From DATLYB01 sp964502525 (GTDB lineage: Bacteria; Bacteroidota; Bacteroidia; Chitinophagales; CAIOSU01): a stretch of DNA of 41,164 nt. The DNA is taken from contig CAZCXH010000026.1 of assembly GCA_964502525.1 (NCBI GenBank), forward strand, positions 1 through 41,164, written 5' to 3'. Under the pieces are notes generated by a model, which saw only the letters and a program-made list of their open reading frames with translations, made no database searches and had not been told where the DNA came from. Positions 26,358 to 34,193 of the stretch are shown one piece after another; position 1 is the stretch's first letter; each line of letters opens with the position of its first letter. The translations under genes were made by a program, and so were the position numbers.

Positions 26358-26526
26358 AAGAAGAATTTCAGCCAAAATACAAAAAAGGAAAATGAATCAG
26401 CAACTCAATCATTTCCCTTTGCCCTTCCGCCAATACTCGCGTACTCAAGATTGGAGGTTAACTTGAAGTTCAATTTATGAATTGCATTCAACAGTCTGGC
26501 TTGTTCACCCGGTTGAATTTCTATGC

Positions 26527-26556
26527 TTGATGTTAACCGGCAGTTGATTAGCTTTC
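26527..26556 (+). promoter_or_regulatory. Probable promoter of the GT14-like/GT61 pair
   Basis: TTG at 26527-26529, a 19-base spacer and TAGCTTTC at 26549-26556 (one mismatch to TAnnTTTG) lie 6 bases before the ATG at 26563. Confidence 0.5.
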
Positions 26557-26562
26557 GGTTTA

Positions 26563-27666
26563 ATGAAATTCGCCTATATCATTCTTTCTCATAAGCTACC
26601 GGATCAAGTTTATCGCCTCGTTTCCAGACTCGATGATGAAGGTGTGATTTTTGTTATACACCTTTGCAAAAACACCTCTGAATCAGATTTCCTGAAAACT
26701 CACGAGCTGTTTAAAAATCGGCATAACGTTCATTTTTGCAAGCGTGAAGACGGCTCGTGGGGCGAGTTTGGCATCGTGCAGGCGGTGCTGAACGGAATGG
26801 AACTGCTGCTGAATAAAAAAGCGGAATTTGATTATCTCCATGTGATAAGCGGCAATGATTATCCCATCAAGCCGAATGAATATCTGAAAAAATTTTTCGC
26901 GAAGAATTCCGGGAAGCAATTTCTGTGGTACCTGCCGGTTTATGGTTTCGAGCCTGCGGGTGTGCCGGAAGGATCCATCTATGGCGAAGGATGGAAGGGA
27001 TACCTCCATCCGTGGGGTTCCGTGCACCGCTTCCTGCGGTTTGAAAAATACTGGTACAGCGTGTGGGGCGAAAGGCTGATGATCATTCCGGAACAAAGAT
27101 TCATTGACAAGCCGCTGCGGAATGTGCTGAAAATTTTTATTTATAATATTCCTGAATATTTCCGGAAGAGCGACCTGAAGCGTGAATTCCTGCTGATGCT
27201 CCTGAGTGTTGCGCATAGAGAGAAAAGGAAAATGCCGGGCGGTTATACTCCTTATGCCGGCTCGCAGTGGTTTTCGATTACCAGGGATTGCGTTTCATAT
27301 ATATTGAAGACTCACCGCATCAATCCGCAGCTTAAAAAATTTTTCAGCCATGCTTTGCTTGCAGATGAATCATTTTTCACCACCATACTGGTTCACTCCC
27401 ATTACAAAGACCGCATCGCGCAGGGCAACTGCCGCTACATCCGCTGGCCTGTTGAAGGCGCTCACACTCACCCTATGGTCATGACAAAAGATGATTTTCC
27501 CGCGTTGCGGGCTTCTGATAAATTGTTTGCAAGAAAATTCGACATGCATCAGGACAGCGAAATATTGGATTTGATAGACAGGGAAATACTGCAGAAGGGA
27601 CGAGGGGCGGGGCACGAGGGGCGAGTATCGGTGGAGGCTGAAAACAAGTCAAATCCTTCATTATGA
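26563..27666 (+). CDS. Core-2/I-branching-type (GT14-like) N-acetylglucosaminyl/xylosyltransferase
   Basis: The 367-residue protein begins MKFAYIILSHKLPDQVYRLV and has the PF02485 (branch) layout: SWGEFGIVQAVLNGMELLL, then SGNDYPIKPNEYLKKF (residues ~96-111), GSQWFSITRDCVSYIL, and ADESFFTTIL near residue 267, where the acidic residue acts as likely base. Bacterial members build surface or capsular glycans; donor and acceptor are unknown. The last ~22 residues are encoded by a G-rich word (GGACGAGGGGCGGGGCACGA) and are not conserved sequence. Its stop overlaps the next start (ATGA), so the two glycosyltransferases are translationally coupled. Confidence 0.9.
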   Translation: MKFAYIILSHKLPDQVYRLVSRLDDEGVIFVIHLCKNTSESDFLKTHELFKNRHNVHFCKREDGSWGEFGIVQAVLNGMELLLNKKAEFDYLHVISGNDYPIKPNEYLKKFFAKNSGKQFLWYLPVYGFEPAGVPEGSIYGEGWKGYLHPWGSVHRFLRFEKYWYSVWGERLMIIPEQRFIDKPLRNVLKIFIYNIPEYFRKSDLKREFLLMLLSVAHREKRKMPGGYTPYAGSQWFSITRDCVSYILKTHRINPQLKKFFSHALLADESFFTTILVHSHYKDRIAQGNCRYIRWPVEGAHTHPMVMTKDDFPALRASDKLFARKFDMHQDSEILDLIDREILQKGRGAGHEGRVSVEAENKSNPSL

Positions 27667-28943
27667 CAGTTGGGAAGGAGAAGCAATTTTTCATTTTCCG
27701 GTTTCCGTTGATGGCAGCCCATTTGATGAAGACGAGCGCTCACGGCATCCCGGCAGTGGTTGCGGATGCAGCATTTTGCTTTACCGGATTTCTTCAATGG
27801 CGAATTTCTCTCGCAATTATCAAGCCGCTTAATTTCCTGCGCGAGATTCCAATTTTTATTGCAATCAGAAAGGCGTTGTGCAAAGTTTTGTTCGGGCAAT
27901 ATTTTATTGAAGCTCAAAAGCCGGGCAACCTTGAAAAAAATCACCAACAAAGATTTCAGAATGATTATTACCTCCTGAAGCGGTTGAAAGTTGTTCACTT
28001 AAAGGATTGCTGGATTTACTTGACTGCTTATCACGGCATTACTTTCAAAAATTTCAAAATCATGCCGGAATCCGTTCACGGAAAGTGGGATAAAAGAAAT
28101 GTGACGCTGCTGAAGGATTATCATCAGGAGGTCATGAATGCATGGATGTACGCTTATCATGAAAAGAATTCGGTCATAACAGAATTGAGCGGCAACAACA
28201 ACTACCTGCTTTGCCACCACTGGTTCAACTATTATCATTGGCTCACGGAAACAGTTCTGCGAATTTGGACGGTGAAGGAAAGCATCAGCGATTATACTCT
28301 TTTGCTGCCGGAATCATTCAGGACAATTGGTTTTGTCGGACAATCGCTCGAAGCGCTTGGGGTGAAGAGCATCCGGTATGTGAAAGAAGGAATAGTTCGC
28401 GCGCCCAATCTTGCCCTTGTAGAAAACAAGCCTTATTGCAATCATTATTTTCCGGATGCCGCAAAGCAGATTGGAGTTTTTTTCTCCGATTATGTGAAAA
28501 GAAAAAGGATACAAGTTCAGGATTTCGGAGACAAGATTTTTATCAGCAGGAAAAAAGCCGGCCGGAGAAAGATGATAAATGAAGATGATGTTTACCGCAT
28601 GCTGTCCGGTTGCGGTTTCAGTTCTGTTGATTTTGAAGATTTCGATTTTTTTCAGCAGGTGGCAATTCTCGGTAAAGCAAAATATTTGGTTGGCATGCAT
28701 GGAGCCGGGTTAACGAACATGCTCTTCATGCCGCAGGGAGGCAGGGTGCTGGAGTTTCACCGGGAAATTTATTCACGTGATGATTTGCACAGTGATGTCT
28801 ATTGGAAATTGGTGTCAGCGCTCGGACATTCATATTATTACCAGTTCTGCGAACCCCTCAGCAAAGAAGATGATTTCTTTACGGTTGACTTCAAAGCGGA
28901 TGTCGCTAAACTGAAAAGCAATCTTGAAATTTTTCTGAGGTGA
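27663..28943 (+). CDS. GT61 (DUF563) glycosyltransferase
   Basis: The protein has 426 residues from the coupled ATG 27663. The first ~75 residues are not recognisably conserved, so the real start may be later. The GT61 domain is clear: CHHWFNYYHWLTETVLRIW (residues ~183-201), ...KIFISRKKAGRRKM, and GMHGAGLTNMLFMPQGGRVL near residue 343, where the HGAG loop is the family hallmark. GT61 enzymes transfer xylose, arabinose or GlcNAc in plants and animals; bacterial members occur in surface polysaccharide clusters. Together with the preceding gene it suggests one step-pair of glycan assembly. Its last 120 bases are part of a 497-bp tandem duplication. Confidence 0.9.
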   Translation: MTVGKEKQFFIFRFPLMAAHLMKTSAHGIPAVVADAAFCFTGFLQWRISLAIIKPLNFLREIPIFIAIRKALCKVLFGQYFIEAQKPGNLEKNHQQRFQNDYYLLKRLKVVHLKDCWIYLTAYHGITFKNFKIMPESVHGKWDKRNVTLLKDYHQEVMNAWMYAYHEKNSVITELSGNNNYLLCHHWFNYYHWLTETVLRIWTVKESISDYTLLLPESFRTIGFVGQSLEALGVKSIRYVKEGIVRAPNLALVENKPYCNHYFPDAAKQIGVFFSDYVKRKRIQVQDFGDKIFISRKKAGRRKMINEDDVYRMLSGCGFSSVDFEDFDFFQQVAILGKAKYLVGMHGAGLTNMLFMPQGGRVLEFHREIYSRDDLHSDVYWKLVSALGHSYYYQFCEPLSKEDDFFTVDFKADVAKLKSNLEIFLR

Positions 28944-29320
28944 CCATCACTTTTCAGCCATCACTTCGCCTGCCCGCCTGAGCGCCTCGCGGATGTGAGG
29001 AAGCACGTTGGCTTTCCCCAGCAAGGCGACAATGCCGGCTTTGCGCAGTTCTTCATAAACATTGTGTTGCACGCCCGACAGTATTACCTTTGTTTTCATT
29101 TCGCGCACCTGCCTGATGGTTTCTTTGAGGTTGTGCAAGCCGGTGGCATCCACTACGGGCACATGGCGCATCCGGATAATGAGGATCTTCGGGTTTTTGC
29201 CCGTCACCATGATGGTTTCCCTGAATTTGTATGACGCTCCGAAAAACAGCGGGCCATTCACTTCATACACTTCCACGCCATTGGGAACATCAAGCGCATC
29301 GGTGCCATCGGCTAAATTTT
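28824..29320. repeat. 497-bp perfect tandem duplication, copy 1
   Basis: This copy holds the intact 3' end of the GT61 gene and a detached copy of the SulP C-terminal (STAS) coding region. It is followed immediately by copy 2 with no intervening base. I found no difference between the copies. Confidence 0.92.
28947..29320 (-). pseudogene. Detached STAS-domain fragment of SulP (from the duplication)
   Basis: The minus strand encodes a second copy of the last ~125 residues of the SulP transporter (NLADGTDALDVPNGVEVYEV to REALRRAGEVMAEK). It has no membrane part. A few residues read from the junction (MNVQ) provide a start codon, so a free STAS domain could in principle be made. It is most simply a by-product of the tandem duplication. 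Confidence 0.85.
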
Positions 29321-29817
29321 GGACATTCATATTATTACCAGTTCTGCGAACCCCTCAGCAAAGAAGATGATTTCTTTACGGTTGACTTCAAAGCGGATGT
29401 CGCTAAACTGAAAAGCAATCTTGAAATTTTTCTGAGGTGACCATCACTTTTCAGCCATCACTTCGCCTGCCCGCCTGAGCGCCTCGCGGATGTGAGGAAG
29501 CACGTTGGCTTTCCCCAGCAAGGCGACAATGCCGGCTTTGCGCAGTTCTTCATAAACATTGTGTTGCACGCCCGACAGTATTACCTTTGTTTTCATTTCG
29601 CGCACCTGCCTGATGGTTTCTTTGAGGTTGTGCAAGCCGGTGGCATCCACTACGGGCACATGGCGCATCCGGATAATGAGGATCTTCGGGTTTTTGCCCG
29701 TCACCATGATGGTTTCCCTGAATTTGTATGACGCTCCGAAAAACAGCGGGCCATTCACTTCATACACTTCCACGCCATTGGGAACATCAAGCGCATCGGT
29801 GCCATCGGCTAAATTTT
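29321..29817. repeat. 497-bp perfect tandem duplication, copy 2
   Basis: This copy begins with a detached 3' fragment of the GT61 gene (29321-29440) and then contains the intact SulP 3' end. Offsets between copies are exactly 497 at both the GT61 stop (28941 and 29438) and the SulP stop (28947 and 29444). The flanking bases show no microhomology. Confidence 0.92.
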
Positions 29818-31108
29818 CTCCGTTCTCATCCTGCAAGGATGACGTGATGGAACTCACGTTCGTAATCAGCGCCATTCTGCGCATGAACAGAAACGCAGCC
29901 ATCACCATCCCCACTTCAATGGCTATGGTGAGGTCAACAAACACGGTGAGAAGGAATGTTGTCACCATCACGAGGGTGTCGCTGCGGGGTCCGCGCGTGA
30001 CAGACAGGAAGGAGTGCCACTCGCTCATATTGTAAGAAACCACCACGAGTATTCCCGCAAGGCACGACAGGGGTATCAGTTTCGCCCATGTTCCGGCAAA
30101 CATCATGATGATGAGCAGCACGATGGCATGTGTCATTCCGGCAACCGGGGTTCTGCCTCCGTTTTTGATGTTGGTGGCCGTTCTCGCGATGGCGCCCGTA
30201 GCGGGTATGCCACCGAAAACTGCTGAGAAGATATTCGCCCCGCCCTGCGCCACCAACTCCACGTTCGAGCGGTGGCTTCCGCCTATCATGCCGTCAGCAA
30301 CGACAGCGGAGAGGAGCGACTCTATGGCTCCCAGCAACGCAATGGTGAATGCAGGCTGTATCAGATTCTTGATAGTTGCAAAGTCCATTGCCGGCATAGT
30401 GGGCTTGGGCAATCCTGATGGGATGTCGCCAAACCTGCTTTCAATGGTTTCAACCGGAATGTTCAGAACCTGCACAAGGATGGTAGCCACCAAAACCGCG
30501 ACCAGCGAACCGGGTATTCTGGAATGATACTTCTGGCTGAAAAACGTGATGGCAACTGTTCCAACGGCAATACTCACCGCATATATATTGATGCCATCAA
30601 AGTGCGTGACATATTCCCTCCACTTCTCCACGAAATCAGCGGGAACGGCTCCCATCTCCAGTCCGAGGAAATCCTTCACCTGCGAGGAAAATATCACCAC
30701 GGCTATGCCGCTGGTGAACCCGACAATCAACGGGTAGGGGATGAATTTTATCACCGAACCAAAACGCGCAAACCCCATCGCCATGATGAGGATGCCCGCC
30801 ATGAAGGTGGCAATGGTAAGCCCTTCCACGCCATATTGCTGCACGATGCCATAAACGATCACAATGAAGGCTCCCGTGGGTCCGCCAATCTGCACACGGC
30901 TTCCACCCAAAAAGGAAATGATGAAGCCCGCGATGATGGCAGTGTATAATCCCTGTTGTGGCGAAACACCGGAAGCGATGGCAAACGCGATGGCGAGCGG
31001 CAACGCCACGATTCCCACGATGAGTCCTGCCGTCAGGTCTTTGGTGAATTGTTTTCGGGAGTAACCCTCTTTCAGTACGGTGAAGAACTTGGGAGTGAAA
31101 GCGCTCAT
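29444..31108 (-). CDS. SulP-family anion transporter with STAS domain
   Basis: ATG 31108 gives MSAFTPKFFTVLKEGYSRKQ and 554 residues; the frame extends to 31168, but a -7 box at 31120-31127 fits the shorter start. The membrane domain (to about residue 420) begins FTKDLTAGLIVGIVALPLAIAFAIASGVSPQQGLYTAI, the SLC26/SulP signature, followed by FLGGSRVQIGGPTGAFIVIV. The STAS domain is residues ~440-550 with VVDATGLHNLKETI. SulP proteins carry sulfate, bicarbonate or other anions, and the exact ion is not evident. The last 374 bases lie inside the 497-bp tandem duplication. Confidence 0.93.
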   Translation of the reverse strand: MSAFTPKFFTVLKEGYSRKQFTKDLTAGLIVGIVALPLAIAFAIASGVSPQQGLYTAIIAGFIISFLGGSRVQIGGPTGAFIVIVYGIVQQYGVEGLTIATFMAGILIMAMGFARFGSVIKFIPYPLIVGFTSGIAVVIFSSQVKDFLGLEMGAVPADFVEKWREYVTHFDGINIYAVSIAVGTVAITFFSQKYHSRIPGSLVAVLVATILVQVLNIPVETIESRFGDIPSGLPKPTMPAMDFATIKNLIQPAFTIALLGAIESLLSAVVADGMIGGSHRSNVELVAQGGANIFSAVFGGIPATGAIARTATNIKNGGRTPVAGMTHAIVLLIIMMFAGTWAKLIPLSCLAGILVVVSYNMSEWHSFLSVTRGPRSDTLVMVTTFLLTVFVDLTIAIEVGMVMAAFLFMRRMALITNVSSITSSLQDENGENLADGTDALDVPNGVEVYEVNGPLFFGASYKFRETIMVTGKNPKILIIRMRHVPVVDATGLHNLKETIRQVREMKTKVILSGVQHNVYEELRKAGIVALLGKANVLPHIREALRRAGEVMAEK

Positions 31109-31119
31109 GGGTGGATGCG

Positions 31120-31127
31120 CAAAATTA
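31120..31127 (-). promoter_or_regulatory. -7 box of the SulP gene
   Basis: On the minus strand TAATTTTG matches TAnnTTTG exactly and ends 11 bases before the chosen ATG at 31108. It supports the shorter start. No clear -33 box is seen. Confidence 0.6.
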
Positions 31128-31205
31128 CGGGAGAGAAAAATCAAAAGCGGAAAAAGAAGACTCACCAAAGATTACTTCCTAAATTCATCCCCGAAATCTC
31201 ATGGC

Positions 31206-31748
31206 GTGATCCAGGTAAAAGGCAAAACCTTCACCCCTTTAATCAGCGAGCAGGCGCTGCTTGCGCGAATAAAAACGCTTGGGGAACAAATCACAAACGA
31301 CTACCGGGGCAAAAACCCGCTCTTTATCGTGGTGTTAAACGGGGCTTTTTTGTTTGCCGCTGAACTCTTCAAGCGGCTCGATCTGGAATGTGAAATATCT
31401 TTCATCCGTCTTTCATCCTATGCGGGAACAAGTTCCACCGGCAAGGTGGCGTTTATGATGCAGTTGGGCGAAACCGTGCGGGGGCGCGATATCATCATCA
31501 TCGAAGATATTGTGGACACGGGTAAAACGCTGGCGCAGTTCCTTCCGCATCTGCAATTGGAAAATCCTTCGGACATCCGCATCGCTTCCATGCTTTCAAA
31601 ACCAACTGCATTGAAAGAGCCGGTCAAAATTGACTACCTCGGCTTTGAAATAGAAGACAAGTTTGTCGTTGGCTTCGGTTTGGATTATGACGGTGCAGGG
31701 AGGAATTTGCCAGGGATTTATCAGTTAGCAATAATCCGTAGTCAATGA
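31206..31748 (+). CDS. hpt: Hypoxanthine phosphoribosyltransferase
   Basis: This purine salvage enzyme joins hypoxanthine or guanine to PRPP. I chose GTG 31206 (MIQVKGKTFTPLISEQ, 180 residues) since family members start here. The open frame back to 31080 would overlap the divergent SulP gene and its promoter. FIVVLNGAFLFAAEL is the first conserved loop. IIIIEDIVDTGKTL, with EDIVDTGKT at residues 100-108, is the PRPP-binding loop, and DKFVVGFGLDYDGAGRNLPGIY is the C-terminal base-binding part. It is divergent from SulP. A 5' box TAAATTCA near 31189 is only a weak promoter match. Confidence 0.94.
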   Translation: MIQVKGKTFTPLISEQALLARIKTLGEQITNDYRGKNPLFIVVLNGAFLFAAELFKRLDLECEISFIRLSSYAGTSSTGKVAFMMQLGETVRGRDIIIIEDIVDTGKTLAQFLPHLQLENPSDIRIASMLSKPTALKEPVKIDYLGFEIEDKFVVGFGLDYDGAGRNLPGIYQLAIIRSQ

Positions 31749-31774
31749 TTATCGCTTATGGACTATTGACTATT

Positions 31775-31923
31775 GCAGCGTCAAGTGCTTTATGTCAGGT
31801 AAAAGGTTTGCGGTTTACATGTTTCATGTTGTCCTGTTTACCGTTAGTCTTTTCACAAAAACCGTAAACGTGTAAACCGTAAACTGGAAACGAAAGAAAC
31901 CGACAAAAAAGGCTTGACATTGC
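31775..31923. repeat. Dispersed ~148-bp palindromic repeat, copy 2 (upstream of adk)
   Basis: This is the second copy of the block at 23220-23367, with scattered differences and a few small indels. The inverted pair near 31806-31826 and 31864-31884 is preserved with three mismatches. Its right end (GGCTTGACATTGC) includes the -33 box of adk. Confidence 0.8.
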
Positions 31924-31949
31924 ACTATGAACTCATGGCTTTATCTTTG
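31914..31949 (+). promoter_or_regulatory. Promoter of adk
   Basis: TTGACA at 31914-31919 and TATCTTTG at 31942-31949 form a good Bacteroidota promoter (22 bases between). The ATG at 31957 follows 7 bases after the -7 box, so the mRNA would be nearly leaderless. The -33 part lies in the dispersed repeat. Confidence 0.72.
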
Positions 31950-31956
31950 CACGGCT

Positions 31957-32532
31957 ATGATAAACATCATTTTATTCGGCCCGCCCGGCAGCGGCAAAGG
32001 CACACAGGCTGAAAAGCTGATTGAAAAGTACAATCTGGTGCACATCTCAACGGGCGACCTGCTCCGTGCTGAGATTGCCGCCAATTCGCCACTTGGCAGG
32101 GAGGCAAAATCAATTATTGACAATGGCAGGCTCGTGCCGGATGAGGTCGTCATTGGCATGATCAGCAAAAAGCTCGATGAGAACCCAGGGGTGGGCGGCT
32201 TCATCTTCGATGGCTTTCCGCGCACCATCGCGCAAGCCGAAGCGCTCGACAGGCTGCTGAAAGCAAAGAATTACTCCATCACGCGCCTGCTATCGCTGCA
32301 GGTGAGCGAGCCGGAACTCATTAAGCGCCTCCTCAACCGCGGCAAAACATCCAACCGCACTGACGACCAGGACGAAGCCATCGTGCGTAACCGCATTGAC
32401 GAATACCGCAAAAAAACCATGCCCGTTGCGGAATATTACAGCAAGCAGGGCAAACTTTCCGAGATCAGGGGCGAGGGCAGCATCGAAGAAATTTTCAGCA
32501 GGCTTGCGGCTGGCATCGGCAGCGGCAAGTAA
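31957..32532 (+). CDS. adk: Adenylate kinase, short-LID form
   Basis: ATG 31957 gives MINIILFGPPGSGKGTQAEK and 191 residues. An in-frame ATG at 31927 is rejected because the promoter -7 box lies between the two. The P-loop GPPGSGKGT is at residues 8-16. HISTGDLLRAEI, GFIFDGFPRTIAQAEAL and the short LID region RGKTSNRTDDQDEAIVRNRI follow, so the zinc-type long LID is missing. The enzyme equilibrates ATP, AMP and ADP in the cytoplasm. Four bases after the stop, a degenerate copy of the alpha/beta-hydrolase start begins. Confidence 0.96.
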   Translation: MINIILFGPPGSGKGTQAEKLIEKYNLVHISTGDLLRAEIAANSPLGREAKSIIDNGRLVPDEVVIGMISKKLDENPGVGGFIFDGFPRTIAQAEALDRLLKAKNYSITRLLSLQVSEPELIKRLLNRGKTSNRTDDQDEAIVRNRIDEYRKKTMPVAEYYSKQGKLSEIRGEGSIEEIFSRLAAGIGSGK

Positions 32533-32536
32533 GGTC

Positions 32537-32637
32537 ATGGATAAATGGATTGATTTCTGAGGTACAAAAGGCTTCTACACCGATGAAGGCAAAGAGGATA
32601 CAATTATGCTGATTCACAGTTTTGCGAGCATGAGTAC
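32537..32637 (+). pseudogene. 5' fragment of an alpha/beta-hydrolase paralog
   Basis: ATG 32537 opens MDKWIDF then a stop, then GTKGFYTDEGKEDTIMLIHSF. This matches the start of the intact hydrolase at 33333 (MDKQIQFKDIEGFYTDEGSGDIIMLIHGF) both in protein and DNA, but with an in-frame stop and loss of similarity after about 100 bases. It is a decayed duplicate. Confidence 0.82.
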
Positions 32638-32705
32638 AAGTTAGGAAGCGCTCAGGGCAACTGTACGTGCGTTATACAGGGGGGAATAAGGGGAACCACC
32701 GAAGA

Positions 32706-32737
32706 TTTGCAAATTGACATACGCAGGATTAGATTTG
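32706..32737 (+). promoter_or_regulatory. Promoter of the toxin-antitoxin locus
   Basis: TTTG at 32706-32709, a 20-base spacer and TAGATTTG at 32730-32737 match the consensus. The antitoxin ATG follows 4 bases later at 32742, again leaving almost no leader. Confidence 0.65.
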
Positions 32738-32741
32738 TATA

Positions 32742-32942
32742 ATGGAAACATTGCTTATACATCCTCAAAATGAAGAGCAGCTTAAAACGCTGAAAACGAT
32801 TTTAAAAGCCCTGAATGTAGGCTTCGAATCAACAAAGAAAAGCCCGTATAACAAGGCTTTTGTGGAGAAGATAAAACAAAGCAGAAAGCAGCAGAAAGCC
32901 GGAAACAGCAGAAAGGTTTCACTGGGTGAAATATGGAAATAA
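32742..32942 (+). CDS. Antitoxin, DUF2683-like
   Basis: This 66-residue protein (METLLIHPQNEEQLKTLKTI...SPYNKAFVEKIKQSRKQQ...VSLGEIWK) has the layout of small Bacteroidota antitoxins paired with YoeB/Txe toxins. A short N-terminal strand/helix region would dimerise or bind DNA, and the C-terminal charged helix plus the LGEIW tail would bind the toxin. The family name is from memory. It overlaps the toxin start by 10 bases (ATGGAAATAA), the usual arrangement. It is probably still made even though the toxin gene is interrupted. Confidence 0.75.
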   Translation: METLLIHPQNEEQLKTLKTILKALNVGFESTKKSPYNKAFVEKIKQSRKQQKAGNSRKVSLGEIWK

Positions 32943-33291
32943 CCTTTACGGCAACCGCAGATGCTGATTTAGCTTATTGGAAAAAGAGCGGCAATGCAGC
33001 GGTGTTGAAAAAAATCAGGCAGTTGCTTGAATCCGCATTAAAAAGTCCGTTTGCCGGAATCGGAAAACCGGAACCCTTAAAATTTATACCGAAACAACTC
33101 AGATTTTCGAACAATTGAAATGCAGAATGTTCGGTATTAACCAAGAGTACGTCTCTTTCCTTCGGAAATTCGACTACTCTTGGTATAACCTCAGCGGATG
33201 CTGGTCGCGCAGAATTACTAAAGCCGACCGGCTGATATATGAAGTGCAGGGCGAAAAAATCATTGTTCATAGCCTGAGAGGGCACTATTAA
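32933..33291 (+). pseudogene. YoeB/Txe-type mRNA interferase, split by a ~100-bp insertion
   Basis: The N-terminal part MEITFTATADADLAYWKKSG...LLESALKSPFAGIGKPEPLKF is a standard YoeB half. The C-terminal half, YNLSGCWSRRITKADRLIYE then VQGEKIIVHSLRGHY, starts at 33184 in another frame and ends at TAA 33289-33291. The catalytic region (SRRIT, terminal HY) is intact but separated by a hairpin-rich insertion. The first frame ends at a stop at 33116-33118. Intact YoeB proteins cut mRNA on the ribosome and are held by the antitoxin; this copy should be inactive. Confidence 0.87.
33084..33188. mobile_element. Hairpin-rich ~100-bp insertion in the toxin gene
   Basis: The element begins TTATACC (33084-33090) and ends GGTATAA (33182-33188), an exact inverted pair. 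Inside are two hairpins: ATACCGAA/TTCGGTAT (33086-33093 with 33130-33137) and ACCAAGAGTA/TACTCTTGGT (33140-33149 with 33175-33184). Removing 101 bases (33084-33184) restores a normal YoeB reading frame, ...EPLKYNLSGCW. No coding capacity is visible, so it behaves like a small non-autonomous element. Confidence 0.75.
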
Positions 33292-33332
33292 ATAAACAAA
33301 TAGCGAGGGCGAAAATCAAAAGCCGGTTCCGC

Positions 33333-34136
33333 ATGGATAAACAAATTCAATTCAAAGACATCGAAGGCTTTTACACCGATGAAGGCAGCGGGGATATTAT
33401 CATGCTCATTCATGGTTTTTGCGAGGACGGCTCAGTGTGGGACAGTTTCAAAAAAAACCTGAGCCATGATTTTCGCGTAATCGCACCCGACCTTCCGGGT
33501 TATAGAAATTCATCATTCACCAAACAGGAACTCACCATCGAATGGATGGCGGATTTTATGAAAGCAATTCTCGACAAGGAGAAAATCACAAACCCAATCA
33601 TCATCGGACATTCGATGGGCGGATATATCACCCTTGCTCTGGCTGAAAAATATCCCGACCTGGCTGAGAAAATAGGATTGTTCCACTCTCATTGTTTTGC
33701 CGATGATGATGAGAAAAGACAAAACCGGCAGAAGGCGATTGACTTTATCGCAAAAAACGGAACGGGTGGTTTTGTAGATGAGCTATACAATAATCTATTC
33801 GGAGAGAAGTTCCTTTCTGAACAAATTCCTGTAGTTGAAAAAATCAAGCTGCAAGCAAAGAAATATCCTGCTGAAACAATCATAGCCGGATTAAGCGCCA
33901 TGATAAAACGCCCTGGCAGGTCAGACGTGCTCAAAACATGCAAACAACCTGTGCTCTTCATTCTCGGCAAACAGGATAAAGCCATTCCCTACAAGAAAAG
34001 CCTTGAACAATGTGGCTTTCCGGAAATTGCCGAAGTTCACCTGCTCGAAGATGCCGGACACATGGGCATGATTGAATGTCCAAAGAAAACTTTAGAGATC
34101 GTGCTGGAATTTGCGAATCTGAAAGTTCAGACCTGA
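33333..34136 (+). CDS. Alpha/beta-fold hydrolase
   Basis: The intact member of a small local family has 267 residues. The triad is visible: nucleophile S94 in GHSMGGY, acid D215 in LGKQDKAIP, and base H243 in EDAGHMGM. The oxyanion region is IHGFCEDGSVWDSF near residue 28, and a helical lid lies around residues 125-185. There is no signal peptide, so it acts in the cytoplasm; the substrate is unknown. Partial copies of this gene lie at 32537, 34935 and 37877, flanking the accessory modules around it. Confidence 0.92.
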   Translation: MDKQIQFKDIEGFYTDEGSGDIIMLIHGFCEDGSVWDSFKKNLSHDFRVIAPDLPGYRNSSFTKQELTIEWMADFMKAILDKEKITNPIIIGHSMGGYITLALAEKYPDLAEKIGLFHSHCFADDDEKRQNRQKAIDFIAKNGTGGFVDELYNNLFGEKFLSEQIPVVEKIKLQAKKYPAETIIAGLSAMIKRPGRSDVLKTCKQPVLFILGKQDKAIPYKKSLEQCGFPEIAEVHLLEDAGHMGMIECPKKTLEIVLEFANLKVQT

Positions 34137-34193
34137 CTTCATCTTTGACGGAAGTAGTGAAAAGCCGAAACCGATATTTCTTATCTTCGGAAA

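Noticed and set aside
28947..29330. Stand-alone STAS anti-sigma-antagonist gene
   Set aside because: It is identical to the SulP C-terminus and arises from the tandem duplication; the start codon is supplied by the junction.
31080..31205. Extended N-terminus for hpt
   Set aside because: It would overlap the divergent SulP start and its -7 box, and homologs begin at the IQVKGKTF segment.
31927..31956. Earlier ATG for adk
   Set aside because: The promoter -7 box lies between this ATG and the family-typical start at 31957.
33084..33188. Self-splicing intron in the toxin gene
   Set aside because: At ~101 bases it is too short for a group I or II intron and lacks their core elements; a small palindromic element is simpler.
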